From positions 8,103-23,343 of the forward strand of contig JADHZB010001732.1 in NCBI GenBank assembly GCA_015657535.1: DNA of 15,241 bases, in the 5' to 3' direction. Each line of letters begins with the position of its first letter. Position 1 is the first letter of the stretch. The translations under genes were made by a program, and so were the position numbers. Source of the stretch: Nephromyces sp. MM_2019 (taxonomy: Eukaryota; Apicomplexa; Aconoidasida; Nephromycida). The notes under the pieces are model-generated. The model searched no databases. It saw nothing but the letters and a program-made list of their open reading frames with translations, and was not told the DNA's origin. Of the stretch, positions 7,670 through 14,965 are shown piece after piece.

Positions 7670-8124
7670 GTTACCGCACACACACACACACTGGAGAAAT
7701 TGAAACCTAAAGGCATAACTAATACACACATACAGAAGCAGTCAATGATATACAGGCAGACTAGTCGATGAACACACAGACCGCACACACCAGTATGCAT
7801 GCAATGAAAGTCTTATTTCGAAATTCAACAGCACGCACACACATCAAATTTACATAATCATATACACATACATACCCACACAAATGAATTTTAAGACTCT
7901 ACGCACACACAGCATACAAGTTCTTGCACACAAAAATCATTCAAACCTAACACACAAATAGCACTAAGGCTGTACACACACACAGCCTGAATCTCTACGC
8001 ACACACAGAGCCCGGGTCCGGGGACGCCCACACAGCACTGGAACCTCTGGAAACACTGGTTGATAACATATGAAACTTCTATACACACACACATATAAGT
8101 TGGACCTCTCGACACACACAAGGA
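7670..8124. repeat. CA-rich spacer
   Basis: CA runs alternate with short unique words. No supported gene was found. A GC-rich island near 8008-8032 (GAGCCCGGGTCCGGGGACGC) is the only compositional break. Frames on the minus strand read Val/Cys-rich, as expected of the repeat. Confidence 0.4.
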
Positions 8125-8345
8125 GAGCTCAAGGCTCTATAACACACACACAGAGCTCGAAGCTCTATAACACACATGTATAGACGCCAAGCCTCTACAC
8201 AAATACACACACACACAGAGAAGCTAAGCCTCTTTACACACATCAATCACTCGACGCATGAAAGCCCAAGACCCTATAGACACATGCACACATGCAGAGA
8301 AGCCAAACCCCTCTACACACATCAATCACTCAAAGTACATACATG
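8125..8345. repeat. Irregular minisatellite with AAGCCTCTATA core
   Basis: Units begin near 8125, 8153, 8183, 8218, 8253 and 8297 (28-44 bp apart). Each is a GAGCTC- or GAGAAGC-like word, then AAGSCTCTAYA, then a variable CA run. CATCAATCACTC recurs at 8241 and 8320. The candidate minus-strand stop codon at 8326-8328 lies in the last unit. Confidence 0.65.
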
Positions 8346-8609
8346 CACCATCCTCCTCCTGCAGGACCTGGAAATTATCCAACACACGCATTTTTGCACC
8401 AAGCGCAGCCCTATACACACACACACACATACCGTCCGACCGCACACGGCTAGCCTACACGAGATGAGCGTTTTTTCCTCCTCGAAGCGCTGATGATAAT
8501 TTCTTCCTCTTTGAAGCTCTAATGGAAGAAATTTCAAGTCATTTTGCTCAAAAATATAAAAAATGCCTCTTGTTTCTAAAACTGCAAATTCATCAAATTT
8601 TATGAGCTT
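8326..8609 (-). CDS. Candidate spliced 3' end of a minus-strand gene
   Basis: On the minus strand a frame open since 8609 encodes about 59 residues, KLIKFDEFAVLETRGIFYIF, then EQNDLKFLPLELQRGRNYHQ, then RFEEEKTLISCRLAVCGRT, ending exactly at a GTATGT donor (8432). A 65-nt TG-rich intron ends in ATTTCCAG (8369-8368). The next exon, 8367-8326, continues in the same frame for 13 residues, VLQEEDGACMYFE, then TGA. Composition, splice signals and phase agree. There is no ATG in this frame after its upstream TAA (8612-8610), so the 5' part must come from another exon or the gene is broken. No family was recognised. A plus-strand mirror frame exists but carries two stops. Confidence 0.4.
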
Positions 8610-8631
8610 TTATCTATTAAAAGTGCACTTT

Positions 8632-8925
8632 TCATAGGAGTTCCTGGTTTTCATCTTCTGATGCGTGAAGAAAGTGAAAAGCGTATTGTTGAGAAGTGGA
8701 GGCTTTTTGGTTCTTCCATAGTCTAAGTGAGAGTTTATGAAAAGGTGGGAATTCCGTTGTGAAGTTGAATGAGAGGGTGTGAATTTTGATGAATTTATAT
8801 GACAATTTTAAGAGATATCCTCTGGAGAAGCTCGGAGTTTTACGTAGTTTTTGTTTGCTTTTTTGAGTATTTTTTGCGCTTTCAAGATTTTCTAGGTTTC
8901 CCTGGTAATTTGGATGTTTTGCTAT
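8632..8925 (-). CDS. Candidate 97-codon open frame without ATG
   Basis: On the minus strand 97 codons are open from 8925 to TGA 8634-8632. The product is Lys/Ser/Asn-rich: HPNYQGNLENLESAKNTQKS, then a basic KLRKTPSFSRGYLLKL, then aromatic LSLRLWKN, ending FLHASEDENQELL. It stops 22 bases short of the frame at 8609, which lies in a different phase. Between them only a frame change and one TAA intervene, and the 3' part contains no GT dinucleotide that could be a donor. It could be a terminal exon of its own, or the 5' part of the same gene interrupted by mutation or sequence error. Confidence 0.3.
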   Translation of the reverse strand: MAKHPNYQGNLENLESAKNTQKSKQKLRKTPSFSRGYLLKLSYKFIKIHTLSFNFTTEFPPFHKLSLRLWKNQKASTSQQYAFHFLHASEDENQELL

Positions 8926-9300
8926 TCATGTAGAAGATGAAGATTTTGCTGAAATTTCCAGCAGTTTTTTGGCAGAACAATAATTTTGATGAAAGCATCA
9001 ATTTGCTTTCAAATCTTAGATTGAAGCGCATTCCGCGGTATTTTGGAGATTCGCATCTTTTTGAAGGAATTTGCAGAGGCTGCATACGTTTTAAGCCTTG
9101 AAATTATGAAAAAGACGTCTGTTTCTACCGTTTTATTTATATTTTTTGTGGTTATAAGGGATTTGGAACTTTTTTTACCGTCTGTTTGCCTAGAAGATGT
9201 AGAGGAGGGCGTATAAGCGGTAGATGATGGGTTATTTTATGTTTTTTTGCAAAAAAATGCTGCAATTTGATGTTTTTTGAGTTTTCTGGTTGCTTAACGA
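8926..9300. other. AT-rich, TG/CA-free island with competing small ORFs
   Basis: Unlike the rest of the window this stretch lacks dinucleotide runs. The plus strand has an ATG-initiated frame at 8937-9101 (54 residues, MKILLKFPAVFWQNNNFDES then a basic tail ending CIRFKP). The minus strand has short protein-like frames in shifting phases (for example QIDAFIKIIVLPKNCWKFQQ just upstream of 8926). The coding strand cannot be decided. It may hold more of the minus-strand candidate gene. Confidence 0.3.
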
Positions 9301-9856
9301 AGGCTGGAAGTACATGTGTGTGTTAATTGACGTTGTTCCGGGTGTGCGGTTTAATTTTTATCTTATTTTGTGTGTCCGTGGTGTTTGGGTGGTATTTGTG
9401 TGTGGGCGATATTTGTGTGTGTGTTCTAGTGATATTTGTGTACGATTTAGTGTCTGTGAGTTCTATTGATCTCTTTTATATAACTAGTTGGGTGTGCACG
9501 TGCGTAAACTTACCAGGGATTGCACCCACGAACCTGTGTGTGGGAATGTGCTTTCTCTGGGAAGTGCACTTACAAATGTGTGTGTGTGTGTGAAAATTTG
9601 ATGATAAGCTGATCATTGATGTTTCAATTGTATGATATTTTGATTCGTTTTTGGTGTGTTCCACAGAATAATCATAGAAACCCTCATGATTTCTCATTTG
9701 TGTGGATTTGTCTGTTTTATCATCTTTCTCCCTGTTTCTTCCTGCTTCTTCGTGTTTTATCATCTTTCTTCCTGCTTCTCTTTTTTCACGTATCGTCTAT
9801 GGAATCTATTGCTAAAAGAAGAAACAGTGGACTTTTTCTTCTTTTTGCCCGTAGAG
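9301..9856 (+). promoter_or_regulatory. 5' flank of the coiled-coil gene: TG-rich then pyrimidine-rich
   Basis: 9310-9595 is TG-rich. 9700-9790 is T/C-rich with a direct repeat, GTTTTATCATCTTTCT at 9714 and 9753. A run CTTTTTCTTCTTTTTGCCCG ends in TAG at 9852-9854, immediately before AG-ATG. That last tract looks like a splice acceptor, so the exon starting near 9855 may be preceded by a 5' UTR intron, or may not be the first coding exon. No TATA box is recognised. Confidence 0.35.
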
Positions 9857-12800
9857 ATGGCTGTGGAAAGTGAATCTGGCGGCTCTGTAGTCGCACCCGA
9901 AGGAGCAGACCAGAAATTAAGCTTTTTGGATGAAATTAGGCAAAACTTGAGTCAAACTCGCTCCTCTCCTATTCATTTTGGTGAGTTCTTAGCGGAAAAG
10001 AGGGGTTTTTATTTGGAAGTTTTGATATTTGTTTTGATGTTTGAAGGTCGCCTTTGGAGAGAGTGAATTGGGAGAAGGGGGGGGAGAAGAGGGTGATGAT
10101 GAAATGCATGAAGATGATGAACGAGGAGAAGGAGTTGATAGAGAAGATGAAGACGAAGAAGAAGATGAAGACGAAGAAGAAGAAGAAGAAGAAGAAGAAG
10201 AAGATTATGAAGAAAAAGAAGAAGAAGAAGAAGAAGATTATGAAGAAAAAGAATATGATGAAGGAGATGACAATAAAGAATGACATGAAGAAAGAGATTA
10301 AGATGATGAAGATGATGAAGAAGGTTTTGAAGAAGAATGTGATAGTAGAGCAAAGAAAAAAGCAGCTTATGAAAAGGCAGATGAAGAGAAGTTTGAGGAG
10401 TTTCTTTGCGTGAAGATGATTTTATCTATCAGAAGTTGACATGATAACGTTTGTAGATGTTTTCTATAGCGTTTACTTGATATCTCTGGGATATCTATGA
10501 TGTGAAGATGTTCATTCCTTGTTGAGTGAGCTTTAAACGGTGTTTGTGTGTGCAGCCAACCTATCTTGAGTATGTGTGCATGGAATCAGCTCGTCTTAAG
10601 TATGTGTGTGTGTGTGTGCAATCACCTCACCACCCTTCCTGCTAATATATTGCCCGTACAAAACCTAGTACATTACATCTGCTTTCACCTATTAGCTCAG
10701 TTTATGCCTGTGTGTGTGTGCCTGCACTTCTGCTCTACCCAATATCTCTGTGTTTGCAGCTTTCTTCATTTTTGACAATAAAATAGGGCGAATACCAAGT
10801 TTTCCCCGTCTGCTTTTGCTGCTATCGTTGTGTGTGTGTTGCGTATATCTTGTCTAATTCTCTGGAACTTTAGGCTCTTCAAAGGGTTCTGGCGAAGATG
10901 GAAAGGCTGATCAACCCTTTAGCTTCCGTTTCAGCGGCAAAGAAATCTCCGGAGATAATGAAATGCTCACAGAGGAGGGAAAACGCCAGTTTTTGGAGCT
11001 TCTGGGTGATCTGCTGAGTAAGTGTAGTGGATTTTCTTATTTTTGCCTGTGTTTGTGTGTGTGAGGAGGCTGTAATTATGTACATCTGTGTGTGTGTATG
11101 TGTTTGTAGGTTAGAGAGAGCTGTAGTGAGACATGGGTGTGTTGTGTGTATGAGGCAGCTGTAATGAGATATGTGTGTGTGAGATTTAATAAGATATCTG
11201 TGTGTGAGAGATATACTACCTACACACACACACATCCTCTCCCTTTCTCTCACTGTGTGTGTGTGTGTGTGCTTTTTTTTTCAAGGCATAACGGAAGTGC
11301 TGCATGAAGGAAGGCAAAAGTCTCTGCTTCAATCAGAGCGTTTAAGGGCGATAAACAATCAGTTCTCTGGAATGTTAAGAGATTCCAACAAACGAGAAGA
11401 GGGAAATCATGCGGAACTGAGGAAGCAGAGAAGTGCCCTAAATTTATGGCATGAAAACTACTTGAGGCTTAGAGATGATGCTCAGGTGAGGGGTGTGTTT
11501 GTGAGGATTTGTGTTCGTGTGTGTGTGAGGGTAGTGGGGGTTTTGTGTGAAGGTGGTGATGTGTGTGTGTGAGGGTAGTGGGGGTTTTGTGTGAAGGTGG
11601 TGATGTGTGTGTGTGAAGGTGGTGACTTGTATGAGGATAATGATGTCTGTGTATGAGGGCGGTAATGTTGTGTGTGTGCTATAATCCACTGATAAAGTTC
11701 TTGTTTGTGTGTGTGATTTTTAGAGGTTGTGAGTGTGCGTATATTTATCGCTTTTTGTGCAGGAAGTAAGCCATTGTGTGTTGGCTCTACTTTTACGTGC
11801 TGCACTATAAGCTTGCTATCTTCTTCATATTGCAGATGCCTGTTTTTGATGAGAAATTATACTGCTCTCTTTGTATACGTTTTTCTTCATCTCTTTACTC
11901 TTCTCTGCAGGGTACTATCACTACCCTTCTCGCTCAAAGAGATGAATTGGAGAAGAAGTTGAGACAGTCAAACACTGAGATGAAGGTGTGTGTGCTGCCG
12001 TGATTTTATGTGTGTTGCAGTAGTTTTAAGTATGTGTATGTTGTAGTAACTCTAGATATGTGCTTGTTGTAGTAACTCTACGTATGTGTGTGTGTGTGTG
12101 TGTATGTAGCAATAGCCCTAGCTTTGTGTATGTCTCAGCAACTGTAACCTTGTGTGTGCTCTCCTAGTCTTAGACATGTGCGTGTACTCAGCCCCCCCCA
12201 TAAGCTTGTATGTATCGCTATTATATCTCTTTTACTTCTGGTTTTGCTTTACTTTAGTGCTCATTGCTGCGTATGTGTGTGCCTCCACGCGCTTATATAC
12301 CTCATGTTTGCCTCGTTTCTGCAGGAACTTGTAGATACCAACGAGCAGATGCAGAAGGAGCTAATTCTTAAGGGGAGGGAGCTTAATCGGGTGAGTCACT
12401 GAAGATCGTTTGCTTTACTTCAGTATATTTGATGTCTGATGCTCGCATCCCCTGCAAAACTCTTTAATTGAGTGTACGTACACTGCTAATCTAATTTTTT
12501 CAGCTTAATGTGGGCTTTTTATTGGTGTGTGTCGTCTGTTTCTGCTTCTGTGTGTGTTAGGTTTATTTTGGTGTGTGTTGGGTTTTTGCTGGTAGGTGTT
12601 AAGTTGTGTCGGTATGTGTAGCTCTTGGTTACTTCTCGTCACTGTGTGTTCCTCTCTGATACTCTATGTTACCTTAGCTCTCTACCAATCCCTCTACTAC
12701 TTTGAGTACTCCCTAGGTTGATCTTCATACCTGCATTATCCCCTGTATGTGTTTCTATCTCACTGCCTCTAAACCCTACATGGGCTTATTCCTTGTGTGT

Positions 12801-13166
12801 GCGAAGCAACTTCGCACACACAAGAAATATCGTCCTCTTTTTAAGCAACATGTCTACCCATTTTTATGCTTCCTCTTCCCACCTAATTAGCTGGTTACAC
12901 TGATTTATAGGTGTACGTACACTGAAAGAATACCGTTTGTCTCATTCTTAATATTTGCAACTTCTCACACACGTACAGTATAAGGAGTTTAGCGAGGTAT
13001 ACACTACTTCCGAGCAAGAGAAGCAGGAGTTACAGGCTGAGGTAACTGCACTGTGAAGATGGAAAATTGCTAAACTGTGAAGCGTTTTTGCTTCTTTTTG
13101 TCGGTGTGTGCGTGTGTCTGTGTGTTGCTATATATATATGTGTATGTGTGTCTCTGTGTGGGACTG

Positions 13167-13224
<58 letters not shown>

Positions 13225-14965
13225 CTTTCTCATATTATTTGCCTCCTCTATCTGTCCACATTTATCCTTATCAAACTATCTATGAAACCGCCTGCATTAA
13301 CTTCTCAATGAAAAGGCCGTGTATGATACGCCTGTAACTTAACCTTGCTTTATGTATCACAGGCACTCAAGCTGCCCCCTTCTTATTCTCGCAAACACAC
13401 ACACATGCAAATATGACACACGCACACACATCAACACTCGTGCATACAAACCACACACCAGCATACACAGCCCGCGCACACCAACCAGCACACACGAATA
13501 CACACAGACTAACACACACGAATGTTTTTTTTTATAGTTTGAGGGCATTCTACTCCAATACTCGAAGCTACAGGCTGAGAAGAATTCGGTTGAATCTGAT
13601 AGGAACAAGTGAGTTGCTTTATGCGCCTCCTACGCTTTTCCTTGTGTTCCTACGATTTCTCTAGAAACACATAGAGGAGTGTACGTACACTGCCTCGAGA
13701 ATACCAAAAGCTGGTGTGTTGTGTCTGTGTGTGTTCTCTTCAAGCAAAGCCGATCATCATCTTGTAGTGTGTTTGCCAAGCCTGAGAGTCGCATTTCCTT
13801 TCAATGTGCAGGCTCCAAATGCAGGTGGATGAGCTCACTTCTAAGCTAACACAAAAGGTGAGTAGTCTTAAAGGACTAGGCTTATCGCCTGGTTAGGCTG
13901 CGATTTGTTGATAGCAAGGGGTGTGCGCAGGCTGAGATTTTCTTTAAAAGATGAGAGGTGTGTACGTGTGCATCAGCTTTCGTTAAGAAACGAGAGTTGT
14001 GTGTGTGCGTGCCCCATCATTTCCTGTCTAAGAGTAGGCTCCACTCTGCAAGGCTTTAAACTTATCAATTCATGGAGCAACGTAGTTTAGAGCTAAATCT
14101 TTTCCCAAGCGCAAATTTTCACGTACACACACACATACCAATGCCCACATCCACACATGCTAATGCTTGCATCCACACACTCCTATCTTCCGCCATGCAC
14201 ACACCTTCCTCAACAAACACGAACACACATCGCGCGACGCCCTAGTACACACGTGGGTTTTTTTATTTTCCTCTTTCTTCTGGTGTATGTACACTGAAAA
14301 TAAGCTTCATCACCAAATGCACACACACACACACACACACAGAGTATTTCTTCCCCTCTTTTTTTACTTTAGGCTGTTGATAATGTTCCCAAGCTGAACT
14401 TGAGTAAGATCAATACGACTCCTCAACATCTGGATGAGCAATTCGCTGCGGATTCTCCTTTCCCTCCAGTAACGGCACAAGATATAGAAGCCATTATGGG
14501 TGGTTTTGATGTTTTAAAGAATGATGAGAAGCGTATGAGAGTATTGGAGCTTCTGGAAAGAATCAAAACCCGTAAGTTTGGTAGTGTGCGTGTGTGTGTC
14601 TATTCAAGGAGGTGTGTGTGTGGGGGAGTTTTGTTTTGTGTGGAGGTTGTTTGGTGTGTGGAGCTGTGCTTTTGTGTGTGGAGTAGTTTTTTGGTATTTG
14701 GGGCTGTTTTCTTATATGCGGAGCTCCTTTATATCTGAAGCTCCCTGGTGTGTACGTACACATAGCACCAAACCTCCGTGTGTACAAAGTTTGTTGCTTT
14801 TCCCGTATTATTGAATCTCTCTCCTTTAGCTGTGGAGAAGGTGTGTGCTGTAGAGATGATGTGTGCTGTGGAGTTGGTGTGCTACACACTGAAGACATTG
14901 AAGTTGACAGTTTCTCTTCTTTGCTTTGTCTTTCAGTTGCAGAGACCGGACACACTTACTATAAG
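9857..14965 (+). CDS. Multi-exon coiled-coil protein gene, 3' end outside window
   Basis: Ten exons join in frame: 9857-9980, 10874-11017, 11286-11485, 11911-11985, 12325-12390, 12979-13041, 13538-13608, 13812-13857, 14373-14571 and 14937-14965 (339 codons, no stop). Donors are GTRAGT-like in most introns (GTGTGT in intron 4, GTAACT in intron 6); acceptors are mostly pyrimidine-tract AG. The start ATG has G at -3 and +4. Residues 1-90 are an acidic, Ser/Gly-rich head (MAVESESGGSVVAPEG). Residues about 91-263 are heptad-like with charged positions and regular Leu (LLAQRDELEKKL, MQKELILKGREL, LLQYSKLQAEKN, MQVDELTSKL), so a coiled coil is likely. Residues 264-329 are Pro/Asp-rich then helical (DIEAIMGGFDVLKNDEKRMR). 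Exons 4-6 are 25, 22 and 21 codons in phase 0. The last exon is least sure: a micro-exon at 14830-14840 would shift its frame. The family was not recognised, and similarity to generic coiled coils gives no function. Confidence 0.85.
10041..10439 (+). repeat. GAA/GAT-rich tract in intron 1 with acidic open frame
   Basis: Within intron 1 a GAA/GAT/GAC-rich tract encodes, in one frame, an almost pure Glu/Asp run (open 10038-10280). After two stops (TGA 10281, TAA 10299) the same frame carries DDEDDEEGFEEECDSRAKKK and AAYEKADEEKFEEFL, to TGA 10437. It cannot be joined in phase to exon 1 through any AG seen. The 119-codon poly-Lys frame over it is a shadow. It is best read as a microsatellite-like intronic tract; a degenerate acidic exon is the alternative. 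Confidence 0.5.
11018..11285 (+). repeat. Intron 2: TG-rich with GCTGTAATGAGATAT-like repeats
   Basis: The intron holds related words GAGGCTGTAATTATGTACAT, GAGCTGTAGTGAGACATG and GCAGCTGTAATGAGATAT separated by TG runs (about 11064, 11117, 11156). A short CA run (11222-11234) is followed by a TG run (11254-11271) next to the acceptor, which could form a local stem in the RNA. Confidence 0.5.
11527..11614 (+). repeat. 44-bp tandem repeat in intron 3
   Basis: Two copies of a 44-bp unit beginning GAGGGTAGTGGGGGTTTTGT (11527 and 11571) are identical over most of their length. Partial diverged copies (GAAGGTGGTGACTTG and GAGGATAATGATG) follow up to about 11645. The identity suggests a recent duplication. 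Confidence 0.8.
11836..11910 (+). other. Possible in-frame extension of exon 4 (alternative acceptor)
   Basis: A strong acceptor, TTCTTCATATTGCAG, ends at 11835. From there to the chosen acceptor (11910) the sequence is open and in the same frame as exon 4 for exactly 25 codons (MPVFDEKLYCSLCIRFSSSL then YSSLQ). The extension breaks the heptad pattern and is rich in Ser/Phe/Cys, so the shorter exon is preferred. Use of both sites would give two isoforms. Confidence 0.35.
12009..12180 (+). repeat. Intron 4: degenerate 26-bp repeat, about six units
   Basis: Units resemble TGTGTATGTTGTAGTAACTC followed by TAGATA. Two adjacent ones near 12034 and 12060 are closest. The others have longer TG runs or diverged middles (CAGTAGTTTTAAG, AGCAATAGCCCTAGC, CAGCAACTGTAACC). 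Confidence 0.65.
12471..12484. repeat. Palindromic motif AGTGTACGTACACT, intron 5 (5' part)
   Basis: This is a perfect 14-bp palindrome, followed by G, located 80 nt after the intron 5 donor. It is one of six intronic copies. Confidence 0.85.
12792..12824. repeat. Perfect 15-bp inverted repeat with 3-nt loop, intron 5
   Basis: The arms CTTGTGTGTGCGAAG (12792-12806) and CTTCGCACACACAAG (12810-12824) are exactly complementary around the loop CAA. In the transcript this would be a stable hairpin; in DNA it could extrude as a cruciform. Confidence 0.9.
12911..12924. repeat. Palindromic motif GTGTACGTACAC-TG, intron 5 (3' part)
   Basis: A perfect 12-bp core followed by TGAAAG, 56 nt before exon 6. 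Intron 5 thus has one copy near each end. Confidence 0.85.
13169..13217 (+). repeat. (TG)24 microsatellite, intron 6
   Basis: The longest uninterrupted dinucleotide run in the window, 49 bases. It lies in the 5' half of intron 6. Confidence 0.95.
13394..13527 (+). repeat. CA-rich 3' half of intron 6
   Basis: Repeated CACACA words oppose in sense the TG run in the 5' half of the same intron. A branch-point-like ACTAAC (13509-13514) and a T-run precede the acceptor TTTATAG. Confidence 0.6.
13678..13691. repeat. Palindromic motif AGTGTACGTACACT, intron 7
   Basis: A perfect 14-bp palindrome followed by G, 69 nt after the intron 7 donor. It is identical to the copy at 12471. Confidence 0.85.
14122..14340 (+). 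repeat. CA-rich 3' half of intron 8
   Basis: CA runs, ending in a long one at 14320-14340, lie between the TG-rich first half of the intron and the acceptor TTTACTTTAG. The last motif copy of this intron (14283) is embedded in it. Confidence 0.6.
14283..14296. repeat. Variant motif GTGTATGTACAC-TG, intron 8
   Basis: One base differs from the consensus core. It is followed by TGAAAA, as in the 12911 copy, and lies 78 nt before exon 9. Confidence 0.75.
14590..14745 (+). repeat. Intron 9: degenerate TGTGTGGAGCTGT-like repeats
   Basis: Diverged units such as GTGTGGAGGTTGTTTG, GTGTGGAGCTGTGCTTTT, GTGTGGAGTAGTTTTTT and TTTGGGGCTGTTTTC follow each other at about 20-25 bp spacing. Confidence 0.5.
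14750..14761. repeat. Palindromic motif GTGTACGTACAC, intron 9
   Basis: A perfect core preceded by GT and followed by ATAG, near the middle of the intron. It is the only copy lacking the trailing TG. Confidence 0.8.

Noticed and set aside
9969..10353. Minus-strand poly-Phe and poly-Leu ORFs
   Set aside because: They are complements of the GAA/GAT tract and not membrane proteins.
10054..10413. 119-codon poly-Lys ORF
   Set aside because: It is another frame of the GAA/GAT tract inside intron 1.
13030..13337. Val-Cys and Thr-His ORFs over (TG)24
   Set aside because: They are direct translations of the dinucleotide run in intron 6.
13352..13664. Overlapping ORFs across exon 7
   Set aside because: They mix CA-repeat intron with the exon in wrong frames. 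The splice-supported frame is the one joined to exons 6 and 8.
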